64,000 bases of DNA from assembly GCA_030323885.1 (NCBI GenBank), contig CM059193.1:92753990-92817989 (forward strand). The letters are read 5' to 3'. The position numbers were made by a program, and so were the translations under genes. The notes beneath the pieces are model-generated. The model was not told the origin of the DNA, ran no database searches, and was given only the letters and a program-made list of their open reading frames with translations. Of this stretch, positions 33,826-44,357 are shown in pieces. Source of the stretch: Branchipolynoe longqiensis (lineage: Eukaryota > Annelida > Polychaeta > Phyllodocida > Polynoidae). How positions within the stretch are numbered: the stretch's first letter is position 1; each line of letters starts with the position of its first letter.

Positions 33826-34262
33826 GGTGGGGAGGGGAGGGGAGGGGAGGGGAGGGGAGGGAGCGGAGGGGAGGGAAGGGAGGGGAGTGGAGGGAAGGAG
33901 GGGGAGGGATGGGGAGGGAGGGGAGGGGAGGGGCGGGGAGGGGGAGGGAGGGGAGGGAGGGGAGGGGAGAGGGGAGAGGGAGTAGGGGGAGGGGAGGGGA
34001 GGGAGAGAGGAGTGGAGTGGAGGGGAGGGGAGGGAAGTCGGGGAGGGGAGGTGGAGGCAAGTGGAGCCTGGATGTGGCATGTGAAAGAGGAAGAGGACAA
34101 TAAAAGGGGGGGGGGGAAGCGGAGTGCGGGCGGGGAGGGCAGGGGAGGGGTGCAGGCGGTGAGGGGAGGGGAGGGGGAGGGGAGGGGGGGGAGGGAAGGG
34201 GGGAGGGGGGGGAGGGGAGGGGAGGGGAGGGGAGGGGCGGGGGGGAGGGGGGAGGGGAGGGG
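33826..34262. repeat. Polypurine (GGGGA)n tract
   Basis: Over 430 bp of almost only G and A in ggggagg units, with a short mixed stretch near 34050-34105. Long frames on both strands are artefacts. Confidence 0.97.
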
Positions 34263-34509
34263 AACATATAGCAATATAATGCACTCCATTACCATTGTCT
34301 GGCTGGGCGAGTCAGGCAGGTCTACGGGTACAGTGACAGATAGGTTGCCTATCGTTGATATAACTGTAACAGAGCACATCGCTATGTGACCACCTGTAAG
34401 GTAGGAAGGGATCAGCACCAGCCTCCTCCCCTCCCCTCCCCTTCCCGCCCTGCCAGCGCACCCTGAGTTGTGGCACCCGCATGCTTTAAATCACCACAGA
34501 AGTAGGCGC

Positions 34510-34870
34510 CCGTTCAGCGACGGGAGCTGTTCGGGGTGGAGCTGTTCGGGGTGGAGCTGGTCATGGAAGAGCTGGTTGTGGAAGAGTTGGTTGTAGAAGA
34601 GCTGGTTGTGGAAGAGTGTTCTGGAAGAGTTGGTTGCAGAAGAGTTGGTTGTGGAAGAGCTTGTTGTGGAAGAGTTGGTTGTGGAAGAGTTGGTTGTGGA
34701 AGAGTTGGTTGTGGAAGAGCTGGTTGTGGAAGAGATGGTTGTGGAAGAGCTGGTTGCGGAAGAGTGGATTGTGGAAGAGCTGGTGAAGGAAGAGCTGGTC
34801 AGGGAAGAGCTAGTGAAGGAAGAGCTGTTCACGGAATAGCAGGTCAGAGAAGAGCTGTTCAGAGAAGCTG
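34510..34870. repeat. 15-bp minisatellite (GTGGAAGAGCTGGTT)
   Basis: About 20 units of gtggaagagctggtt or gtggaagagttggtt. The 15-bp period keeps all frames open (VEELV on plus, serine/threonine/asparagine on minus). Confidence 0.95.
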
Positions 34871-35029
34871 CTCGGGTGCGAGTTGCTCTGGGTTCCAGAA
34901 GTGAGCTGCTCATGGCGAGCTGCTTTGGCTGCTCAACTTGAGCTGTGGAGTTTGGGAACTGTGAGTTGTTGAGCTGTGCAGATGCTTGGAGTGGAGCTGT
35001 TCGTGAGGAATGCCTTGCTGGAGCTCCTG

Positions 35030-35185
35030 TGGGTGGGGCTTCTTGGGAGCTGCTCGGCTTGAGAGGTTCGGCTTGAGCTGGTCGGATTGAGGTGGTCAGA
35101 TTGAGCTGCTCGGTTTGAGCTGCTCGGATTGACATGCTCGGTTTGAGCTGCTCGGATTGACCTGCTCGGTTTGAGCTGTTCAGCT
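35030..35185. repeat. GAGCTGCTCGGTTT repeat
   Basis: About ten loose units of 14-15 bp (gagctgctcggattga, gagctgctcggtttga). Confidence 0.85.
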
Positions 35186-35514
35186 TAGTGTACCAGTGGT
35201 TGATGTGGTTCTTAACATCATTGTGCGACACGCTGCAGGAAAATGTGGATGGAGAAGCAACAGAAGGCATCGCGTCAGCGGTACTAATCATAGGGAGCAA
35301 GACGAGAGAGGCGCAGTCACAAAGTAGTGGAGGGCGTGGAATGAGCGGGAGTTGGGGATGGGGGTGATACAAGACGAAATGTGGCGGTGGTGTCGCGCGT
35401 TGGGAATTCAGGTACGTTAAAAGGAACACCTCAAGTGCGTCACAGTGGGGGTCACATGACTTAGAGGAGGATGAGTCAGGTATGTCAATTGTAGTCCAAG
35501 TCATCAGGGAGATA

Positions 35515-35800
35515 TATGTGGAGGTGAGTCACAATGTGGAAGGTCATACTGAGGTAAGTCACAATTTGGTGAGTCATACCACAGTGAGTCACAATTTTGT
35601 GAGTCATACCACAGCGAGTCATAATTTGGTGAGCCATACTACAGTGAGTCACAATTTGTTGAGTCACACTACAGTGAGTCACAATTTTGTGAGTCATACC
35701 ACAGTGAGTCACAATTTGCTGAGTCATACTGAGATGAGTCCAATGTAGTGAATCATATCGAGGCGTGTCACAATTTGGTGAGTCATATCGAGGTGAGTAA
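35515..35800. repeat. 30-bp minisatellite carrying TGAGTCA motifs
   Basis: Units of about 30 bp read gtgagtcacaattttgtgag then tcataccaca. The window 35472-35785 contains 12 exact TGAGTCA heptamers. Confidence 0.95.
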
Positions 35801-36059
35801 TAGAATGAGTGAGACATTGAGAGAATGACGTGAGGATGGCGCAGGGCATGGCGCTGACTGGTGTGGGGAGAGTTGGGGGGTGCGGGGGGGGCTACAGGGG
35901 GCAGTGCACGCTGACCCCGGTCACACACCCCGACTGACGACGCCTCCCCCTGGGCGGGTATCCATCACGGCAGTCGGCTAAACGCCCCTCCTTATTCCAC
36001 ACCCCGCCACATATTGGCTGCAAACCAGCACCGCCTTATTCTACATTGAAGGGGGGCCT
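35801..36059. other. Intergenic, no gene seen
   Basis: GC-rich spacer with a G-run near 35885. Confidence 0.4.
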
Positions 36060-37240
36060 GCAGCCCACAACCCGCCCCACCCCCACAATACACCCCACCA
36101 CACACACATGGACCCCCCCCCCCCACAACATATCAACACCCCACCACAAACAGACATTACAGGCCACAACCCACCCCACCTCCACAATACACCCCCAGCA
36201 CACACCAACACCACACACATGGACACCACCCCCACAATATAGCAACACCCCACCACACACATACATTACCGCCCCCCCCACCCCCCCAATACACCCCACA
36301 CACACATGGACGACCCCCCACACAACATATCAACACCCCACCACACAGATATTACATCCCACCCCCACAATACCCCCACCACACACATGGACCCCCCACA
36401 CACGCTCAACATACAAACACCCCCACCACACACAGATATTACAGCCCATAGCCCACCCCCACAATAACCCCACCACACACATGGACCCCCCCCCCCACAC
36501 ACAACATACCAACACCCCACCACACACAGATATTACAGCCCACAGCCCGCCCCACCTCCACAATACATCAACACCCACACCACATACATGGATACCACCC
36601 CGTCACCACAATACACCAACACCCCTACCACCCACACATCAACACCCCCCACAATACGTCAAACTCACCCCACCACCCTCCAGGACAACATATCACCCCC
36701 AACCACACACCGACATCCCCCCAATACCACGAAACCCAAAACCCATATTACCCACATCCCTCACCACACATATACATCACCCCCGACCCACACAATACAT
36801 TAACATCACCCCCACAATATATCAACATCACCCCCACAATACATCAACACCCCCACCACACACATATCACCCCCCCCCCCACAACACCATCACCACACAT
36901 ATACATCAACCCACACGACAATACATCGACATCACCCCCACAATACATCGCACCTCCACCCACCTCACATCACCCCCACAATATTCATCCCCCAACATAC
37001 ATTAGCACCCATCCACATCCCACAAATATCAACATCACCCCAACAAATATATCAGCACCCAACCCACCATCACATCCACCCCACACTATATCATCACCCC
37101 CACAATACAAGCACCCCCACCCATTCTCACACCACACTGGAATATATATCAAACATCACCACCACATTACATAGCCCCAACGCCCCTCACATCGCCCCAC
37201 AATATATCACATCACCCCCACAATACATCAACACCCCCAC
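36060..37240. repeat. CCCCACAATAC / CACCACACACA-rich minisatellite
   Basis: 1.2 kb of A/C-dominated repeats (cacccccacaatacatcaac, ccaccacacacatggac), with locally about 90-bp blocks near the left end. A 319-codon H/P/T frame runs through it but lacks normal composition. Confidence 0.95.
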
Positions 37241-37570
37241 CAAATTGTACTACAGTTGATGTGCCACCGACGTTCTCTCAGCCAATCAACTATATCAAGC
37301 CCCTTCGCACCTACCGCTCTACATCAAGGCACCCCCCCCCCTACATGTTTCATGTCACCTATCAACATCACCCCACAACCTCCCCATGCCCCCACCCACC
37401 CTGAAATCACTTCCACAATCCATCAGACTCCCCCCCCCCCCCCCCCGACGCCCTCGCGCCGCCCCGATATTATTACCAGTGGGTGGCAGCTCAAGATATC
37501 AGCTGAAGCGGAACACTAATGCAACAGGCTGCCTCCACTACGCGGCACGGACAGATTGGCAGGCGGCGGT

Positions 37571-38055
37571 GGGGGGGGGGGGGGGGGGGGGGAGTGAGAG
37601 GGAAGGAAGAGGGGGAATGGAAAGAGGGAAGAGGAGGGGACGGGGAAGGGGGAATTAGAGTTGGGGCGGAGGAGGAGGGCGGGGAGGTGGGAGTGGACGG
37701 AGGAGGGAGTGGGGAGGAGGTGGAGAGGAGAGGAGAGGAAGAGGAGAGGAGAGAGAGAGGAGAGGAGTGTAGAGGAGTGGAGAGAGGAGAGGAGAGGAGA
37801 GGAGAGGAGAGGAGGAGCTGGAGATGACGAGAGGGGAAGCAGGGAGGAGGGGGATGAGGGGAGGGGGGGGGAGTAGGGGGGAGGAGGGGGAGGAGGAGGA
37901 GGAGGAGGAGGAGGGTGAAGAAGAGCAAGAGCAGGAGTCCCTAGGGTAGGAGTAGGGGTAGGGGTAGGGGGAGGGGTAGGGGTAGGGGAGGGGGGGAAGG
38001 GGGAGGCGGAGGAGTAGGCGGAGGTGAGTAGGGGGAGGTGAGTAGGGGGAGAAGG
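37571..38055. repeat. Polypurine G/A tract
   Basis: About 485 bp dominated by gagga, ggggag, gga and taggggta units. Confidence 0.95.
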
Positions 38056-38107
38056 GGTGCAGAGGATATCAATATTATGGATTCTCTTTAGCCCGTCGCA
38101 GGGTTGG

Positions 38108-38612
38108 ATACCATGTGTCGTGTGCCGTGTGTCATGTGGCGTGTGCTGTGTGGCATGTGCCATGTGCTGTGTGTCGTGTGCTGTGTGGCATGTTTCGTGT
38201 GCCTTGTGCCATGTGTCATGTGCTGTGTGCCATGTCATGTGCCGTGTGTCATATGCCATGTCATGTGTCGTGTGTCATGTCATGTGTGTAGTGTGCCATG
38301 TGTGGTGTGCCGTGTGTCATGTGCCTTGTGGCGTGTGTTGTGTGCCGTGTGTTGTGTGCTGTGTGTTGTGTGGCGTGTGTTGTGTGCCTTGTGCCATGTG
38401 CCATGTGTTGTGTGCCGTTTGCCGTGTGTCATGTGCCGTGTGTTGTGTGCCATGTGTCATATGCCGTGTGGCATGTGTTGTGTGCTGTGTGTCGTGTGCT
38501 GTGTGCTGTGTGTTGTGTCGTGTGCCATGTGACGTGTGTCATGCGTCATGTGCTGTGTGTCATGTGCTGTGTGCTGTGTGCTGTGTGCCGTGTGGCGTGT
38601 GGCGTGTGCCTC
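38108..38612. repeat. GTGTGCCATGTGTC-type decamer repeat
   Basis: Units of 10 bp or so (gtgtgccgtgt, catgtgctgtg, gtcatgtgc). The resulting cysteine/valine-rich frames on plus and threonine/histidine-rich frames on minus are repeat artefacts. Confidence 0.95.
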
Positions 38613-38969
38613 CCGCCCACACTCCGAGTGGGTGTTCTGGAGAGTTGACCTTGAGACAGCTGACTTTGAGACAGCTGACTTTGAGACGGCTGGGTCTGTC
38701 AGGGCGGGATTCATTTCGTGGGTCCGGCGTTCCATTGACCCGCTCCACAGGCCAGCGGACCACACACTTTGTTTCCCTTAATTTTTAAAATTGTGTTCTG
38801 GTAAATGAATTTTTATTCATATATATATCCTTTGTCTGTGCCGTAGCGCTGATCTTCCGACCATAATCGTTAGGTACATAGTGTTTACAACATTTTTTAA
38901 ATTATTGTTTTACATGGTCAGGGAAGAGGAATTCTCCAGGTTGCAATCCCTTTAATTCTTTAGGTTTTG
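38613..38969. other. Intergenic, no gene seen
   Basis: It includes a short triple repeat of gagacagctgacttt near 38650-38695. Confidence 0.4.
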
Positions 38970-39323
38970 TTAAAGCTGCATAGTCCGATGCCTTTGAGTT
39001 TATCTCATTTTCTGAGATAACCATATTAGGTTGATCGTCATAATCTACCTTACTTTAGTTTGAAGTAACTTATTTTAAATTACTAACTTTTGAGATATTT
39101 GAAGTGGAAACGTGCTAAATTAATTTTGGCAAGCACGCCAAAACTAACACCATAGGCTTCTGCAGTAACAGTTTCTATTAAATTGACTCAGTATCCCCTT
39201 ATTATGTGTGAAGACAAATACTTAATAAGCACACCAGTATCAAAGTTAGATATGTACAATCAAATCAAGATAATTGTTTTGGTTTTGAAAATTTGATGTT
39301 TTCATCGGACTATGCAGCTTTAA
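38970..39323. mobile_element. M1 MITE, best-preserved copy
   Basis: TTAA plus agctgcatagtccgatg on the left and catcggactatgcagct plus TTAA on the right form perfect 17-bp inverted ends. 354 bp including TTAA, no coding frame. This is the reference copy for the family here. Confidence 0.95.
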
Positions 39324-39461
39324 TTTCACAAATAAATTCGGCCAGATCCTATTGAATGAGGAGTGAAGCAGCCCCCTGTTGGAGCTTGGAGCGTTAGAAA
39401 AGAGGAGGTCAGAAAGTGGGTCAGCAGCTGTCCAGTGGATGCCTATGCTGCTCACTCACAC

Positions 39462-39631
39462 TGAGATTCCATATATGCGGTATGTAGCATGCCGTCCGCA
39501 TTGAGCGATCCACTTTTCCGTCCACGCATTCGCATTCGCATTCGCAACCGGACATATGGAAACACCACTGTGCATTTACATGCTTTTCCATTTTTTTGTC
39601 GCATTCGCATACCGCGTATACGGAATCTTAG
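39462..39631. mobile_element. M5 MITE, compact copy
   Basis: The left end gagattccatatatgcggta and the right end cataccgcgtatacggaatc are inverted. About 170 bp, with cgcattcgcattcgcattcg inside. Confidence 0.75.
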
Positions 39632-39734
39632 CTTCACTGAGCAGCTCAGACAGCCCTGCTTTGAACAGCAGGCACCATGAATGTCCACAACGTACCGGGC
39701 ACCTGGTGTTAACACCTGGTACTAACACCTGGCG

Positions 39735-40050
39735 TTAAAGCTGCATAGTCCGATGAAAATATCAAATTTTCAAAACCGAAATACTCATCTAGATTTGATT
39801 TTCCATAGTTAAATTAGATATTGTTGCAGTTTTATAGAACCTGTTTCTGCTGAAGCCTATGGTGTCAGAGTCTTGGCGTTCTTGCCAAAACTAATATTAG
39901 ATGTTTGCACTTTAAATATCTCAAAAGTTAACAGTTCAAAATAAATGTTGCTTCAAACTATTAAAAAGAAGTAGATGATAAAGACCAATCTAGTATATTT
40001 ATCTCACAAAAATGACAGATACTCAAAGATATCGGACTATGAAATTTTAA
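39735..40050. mobile_element. M1 MITE
   Basis: TTAA plus agctgcatagtccgatg on the left; the right end tcggactatgaaatt plus TTAA is slightly decayed. A minus-strand SINE-A starts three bases later. Confidence 0.9.
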
Positions 40051-40053
40051 CCT

Positions 40054-40406
40054 GGTTGGTTTGTTGTTGGAATTTTACGTCCTGGCAACATCTAAGGTCA
40101 TATCATCAGGACGGCTAGCGACTTGTGACAATGCGCACTCATGGCAACCTTTATAGTGCTGCCCCACTGGGAGACCAGGCCACTGGCACCATGACCTAAT
40201 ACCCCACTCAGTCACATTATCCTGATACTGTACTAACCTGTCCTTGCCCTATCCTAGTAATGCCGAGTGCCTGGCTAGGAAGTGAGAAGAATGAATCTTT
40301 AAGTTGTCAGTTTAACTTGACCAGTGTTCAAACCCGTCAGTTGAAATCCCACGATCGACTAAAACGGGATACGGACGCTCAACTCATTTGGCCATCCCGT
40401 CTGGTA
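40054..40406 (-). mobile_element. SINE-A (head L), minus strand, full length
   Basis: Tail ggtttgttgttggaatttta cgtcctggcaacatc, whole body, head acgctcaactcatttggcca tcccgtctgg. Confidence 0.93.
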
Positions 40407-40668
40407 CCAGTATTTTGGTGCACACACCAAAATTATAGTCTGAGTAAACAAACGGTAATGGCCGTAGAGGCTAGGAGAAAACTTGTCTGTAGAATACAAC
40501 CATTACAGAGATCCTACACTTTTAGCGAAACATAATTCCATAACTTCGCAATACCGTAAACGTAGGCCCCCACTTTCCAGCACCTTTCCATGACCAACAA
40601 CCATTCTTTTTCACTATTTTTACAAACGTCCAGTTTTTCCAGAACCTATATGAATCCTGCTACAGTTG

Positions 40669-41005
40669 TTGTTTGTTGTTGTTTTACGTCCTAGCAACAT
40701 CTAAGGTCATATCAGGACGGGTACCGACTTGTGACAGTGCGCACTCATGGTGGCTTTATAGTGCTGCCCCACTGGAAGACCAGGCCACCATCACCATGAC
40801 CTGATATCCCACTCAGTCACATTATCCTGACACTGCGCCAACCAGTCCTTGCCCTATCCTAATAATGCCGAGCACCAAGCTAGGAAGTGACAAGTATCAA
40901 TTTTTAAGTCATTGGCTTGATTCGACCAGGGTTCGAACCCACGACCCCATGGTCTACCAACACGGGAGACGGACGCTCTAACTCATTCGGCCATCCCGTC
41001 TGGTG
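40669..41005 (-). mobile_element. SINE-A (head L), minus strand, full length
   Basis: Tail gttgttgttttacgtcctag, whole body, head ggacgctctaactcattcgg ccatcccgtctgg, tandem T-arm motifs (gggttcgaacccacgacccc). Confidence 0.93.
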
Positions 41006-41149
41006 GCGTCCTGATACAGTAGTACAAGACTCTACACAGAGGACGACCAAGATAATGTCTGGCGTAAGAAAAGTCTTTCCCTGTAATTTATTAATGCAGC
41101 ACTCACAAGACGAATCGGACAAGGCACAGTGAGCAGCAAATTTCCCAGT

Positions 41150-41200
41150 CAATTACAACAACAACAACAACAGCAACAACAACAGCAGCAGCAGAAGACA
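41150..41200. repeat. (CAA/CAG)n microsatellite
   Basis: About 16 caa/cag triplets. Confidence 0.9.
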
Positions 41201-41251
41201 TTGCATCAAAATAAAAAAGTAATTTGCTGTGCCTACTAGTACTAGGGGTTT

Positions 41252-41701
41252 CGACCAGACGGGATGGCCGAATGAGTTGAGCATGCGTCTCCCGTTTTAG
41301 TAGATCGTGGGATTCCGAACCCATGGGTTCAAACTGTGGTCGAGTCAAACCAATGACATATAAATTTATACTTGTCGCTTCCTAGCCAGGCACTCGGCAT
41401 TATTAGGATAGGGCAAGGACTAGGTGGCTAATACCCCAGTTACATGACAGCCAGCGTTCAACTCCGACCGCCTTACGACCAAAATGTCGCCGACTTCCCA
41501 GAGTCCCACTCGCTACATTGATTCAAAAACGCGGTCGCAGACTGGTCGGCGAGTGGTCGACGATGCGGTTGGCGACTGCATTTTTTAAAGTGTCAGGATA
41601 CTGTGACTGTGGGATATCAGGTCATGGTGCTGGCGGCCTGGTATCCCAGTGGGGCAGTATTATAAAGTTGACATAAGTGCACACTGTCACAAGTCGGTAC
41701 C
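41252..41701 (+). mobile_element. SINE-A (head L) interrupted by an M2 fragment
   Basis: Head and first half (41252-41430) end at gcaaggactaggtggct. The body resumes at 41589 with agtgtcaggatactgtgact and runs to gtcacaagtcggtaccc, where the normal tail is lost and a ccaaccaagg minisatellite begins. Confidence 0.9.
41431..41588. mobile_element. M2 MITE fragment nested in SINE-A
   Basis: It starts taccccagttacatgacagc cagcgttc and continues with cgaccgccttacgacc and gtcggcgagtggtcg, like M2 at 1249. The right terminal repeat is missing. Confidence 0.75.
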
Positions 41702-42112
41702 CAACCAACCAACCAAGGAACCAACCAACCAAGGAACCAACCAACCAAGGAACCAACCAACCAAGGAACCACCCAACCAAGGAACCAACCAACCAAGGAA
41801 CCAACCAACCAAGGAACCAACCAACCAAGGAACCAACCAACAAAGGAACCAACCAACCAAGGAACCAACCAACCAAGGAACCAACCAACCAAGGAACCAA
41901 CCAACCAAGGAACCAACCAACCAGGGAACCAACCAACCAAGGAACCAACCAACCAAGGAACCAACCAACCAAGGAACCAACCAATCAAGGAACCAACCAA
42001 CCAAGGAACCAACCAACCAAGGAACCAAGGAACCAAGGAACCAACCAAACAAGGAACCAACCAACCAAGGAACCAACCAACCAAGGAACCAACCAACCAA
42101 GGAACACACGAA
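41699..42112. repeat. AACCAACCAACCAAGG minisatellite grown from a SINE tail
   Basis: About 26 units of 16 bp (ccaaccaaggaaccaa) begin exactly where the SINE-A caaccaacc tail would be. Long frames on both strands (NQPTKEPT, WLVGSLVGWF) are repeat artefacts. Confidence 0.95.
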
Positions 42113-42189
42113 TGAAGGAACGAACGAACCAACCTACGAGCCTCCTCCCCGCACCTCCACCGCCACACACACATATACCAGTTTCCTGC

Positions 42190-42480
42190 CACCCAGTGCG
42201 CATGCGCCGGTACAAGATGGATTCACCCGGCATGCTGCTGCGCTCCGTCACCATTCACAATTTCCGATTGGACCCCCTTCATTAAGTCGGCCCAACGACG
42301 AAGCTTCCGATAACCGCCGCGCCGTGTCGCCACTGACCGGAACCGCCGCGCGCGTCCTGTTGTCCTAATTATTGCGCCAGGGTCTGCGCATGTCTGCCGA
42401 GTTGTTCCGGTGGTTGTCCCAATTACTGGGGAGCTGGCCCCGGGAGGCCGCCCCGGGTGGAAGGTGGGGTAATACGGCGC
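42190..42480. promoter_or_regulatory. CpG-rich block with an NRF-1-type palindrome
   Basis: CpG density is conspicuously higher than in surrounding DNA (for example ccgccgcgccgtgtcgccac and accgccgcgcgcgtcctg). TGCGCATGCGC, the NRF-1 consensus, lies at 42197-42207, and an inverted CCAAT (gattgg) is near 42268. No convincing exon follows, so a promoter role is only a possibility. Confidence 0.35.
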
Positions 42481-42504
42481 CCTCCTGATTAACGGGGGAC
42501 CCAA

Positions 42505-43444
42505 CCCCCCACACCGCACACCTCATCTCTGTACTCTGCACCAACTAAACCATGTCTGCTACAAACCCAAGCCCCACACCGCATGCCTCATCTCTGTACT
42601 CTGCACCAACTAAACCATGTCTGCTACAAACTCAACCCCCACACCGCATGCCTCATCTCTGTACTCTGCACTAACTAAACCATGTCTGCTACAAACCCAA
42701 CCCCCACACCGCACACCTCATCTCTGTACTCTGCACCGACTAAACCATGTCTGCTTCAAACCCAACCCCCACACCGCACACTTAATCTCTGTACTCTGCA
42801 TCAACTAAACCATGTCTGCTACAAACCCAAGCCCCCCCGCTGCCTATCTCTGTACTCTGCACCAACTAAACCATGTCTGCTACAAACCCAAGCCCCACAC
42901 CGCATGCCTCATCTCTGTACTCTGCACCAACTAAACCATGTCTGCTACAAACCCAAGCCCCACACCGCATGCCTCATCTCTGTACTCTGCACCAACTAAA
43001 CCATGTCTGCTACAAACTCAACCCCCACACCGCATGCCTCATCTCTGTACTCTGCACCAACTAAACCATGTCTGCTACAAACTCAACCCCCATACCACAC
43101 ACTTCATCTCTGTACTCTGCACTGACTAAACCATGTCTGCTAAAAACCAAACCCCATACCGCACGCCTCATCTCTGTACTCTGCACTGACTAAACCATGT
43201 CTGCTACAAACTCAACCCCAACACCGCACACTTCATCTCTGTACTCTGCACCAACTAAACCATGTCTGCTACAAACTCAACCCCCACACCGCACACTTAA
43301 TCTCTGTACTCTGCACTGACTAAACCATGTCTGCTACAAACCCAACCCCCACACCGCACACTTCATCTCTGTACTCTGTGCACTGACTAAACCATGTCTG
43401 CTACAAACCCAGCCCCCACACCGCATGCTTCATATCTGTACTCG
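42505..43444. repeat. 65-bp satellite, about 14 copies (left block)
   Basis: Unit: ctgcaccaactaaaccatgt, ctgctacaaacccaaccccc, acaccgcacacctcatctct, gtact. catgtctgct at 42551 and 42616 gives a 65-bp period. The block continues at 43622 after an insertion. Confidence 0.95.
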
Positions 43445-43453
43445 GCACCGACT

Positions 43454-43621
43454 GATATGATTGTGAGTTTACAAAATTCATGAGTGTCCATTGACACAAA
43501 ATTGATTGTATGCTTTTACATGTAAAAGTGATGATTTGAAGAAAAACAAACATTTCTCGCCGTGAACATGGCCTATGCTGCCGACAAGGCGTAAAGCAAC
43601 CAACAATCAATCAATCAATCT
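43454..43621 (+). mobile_element. 5'-truncated retroposon inside the 65-bp satellite
   Basis: 168 bp ending in tgccgacaaggcgtaaagca then (aatc)n. It is flanked by gcaccgact at 43445-43453 and 43622-43630, a perfect 9-bp duplication of satellite sequence. The orientation and tail suggest a LINE 3' end or SINE. Confidence 0.85.
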
Positions 43622-43785
43622 GCACCGACTAAACCATGTCTGCTGCAAACCCAACCCCCACACCGCACGCTTCATCTCTGTACTCTGCACCAACTAAACC
43701 ATGTCTGCTACAAACCCAACCCCCACACCGCACACCTCATCTCTGTACTCTGCATCAACTAAACCATGTCTGCTACAAACCCAGA
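43622..43785. repeat. 65-bp satellite (right block)
   Basis: About 2.5 further units after the insertion, ending at tctgctacaaacccag. Confidence 0.95.
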
Positions 43786-44019
43786 AATGAGCAATTTGAT
43801 GGCAATGAAGGTCATAAACAGTTACCTTAGGTTTGAGCAGTTAGTACTAATTATCACAAACTGCTGGATTCGGCCTGGTTCATGAAGTCAGACGAGGTTA
43901 CACGCAAATCATGGAGGTGGGGGTTGGGGTGGGGGCACTGTCCATAAATGTCTTTATGGATGTAAACAGACAAACAGAAACAGAAACGCAACCCTAACAA
44001 TGTCAGATGTCAACAGGTT

Positions 44020-44071
44020 AGTTTGTTGCTGTCTTACGTCCTAGCAACATCTAAGGTCATATCAGGACGGT
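44020..44071 (-). mobile_element. SINE-A tail only
   Basis: tagtttgttgctgtcttacg, tcctagcaacatctaaggtc and atatcaggacgg, then unrelated sequence. Confidence 0.8.
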
Positions 44072-44346
44072 GCATCAATAGGGAATCACCCATAGAACAG
44101 TGAATTGTGCATGTTACGCTGTAACATGTATAATTCGTCACAACAACTGATCTCTGCTGTATGTTATCTGGCTGTAGAGTTGATACTGCCTGCACCAAGT
44201 TGGTGTTTCTATTATCTTCAGAGTTAAAAAAGTATCTATGTCAGTAAAAGCTGTCTATGCTGCACACGTCATGTTAATTTCACTAGACAGGAACTAATAA
44301 ATGCTGGTCCACTGAATATCTGTTGTTGTGTTATGAATTATGTATT
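44072..44346. other. Intergenic, no gene seen
   Basis: Nothing recognised. Confidence 0.4.
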
Positions 44347-44357
44347 AGTAGCACACA

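Noticed and set aside
33655..34418. Several overlapping 200-codon Pro- or Gly-rich frames
   Set aside because: All are readings of the GGGGA polypurine tract.
34491..35504. 337-codon open frame on the minus strand, rich in Ser/Thr/Asn
   Set aside because: Most of it is the 15-bp and 14-15-bp minisatellites at 34510-34870 and 35030-35185, whose periods keep frames open. The remainder shows no domain, no plausible splice support and no signal peptide.
36046..37005. 319-codon Pro/Thr/His-rich frame on the plus strand
   Set aside because: It coincides with the A/C-rich minisatellite. All strands and frames there lack stops for compositional reasons.
38057..38788. 243-codon cysteine-rich frame resembling a secreted Cys-rich protein
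   Set aside because: Produced by GTGTGCC-type decamer repeats. Cysteine spacing drifts with the repeat and there is no signal peptide.
41617..42192. 191-codon Trp/Leu/Val/Gly frame that looks like membrane segments
   Set aside because: Reverse reading of the 16-bp ccaaccaagg minisatellite.
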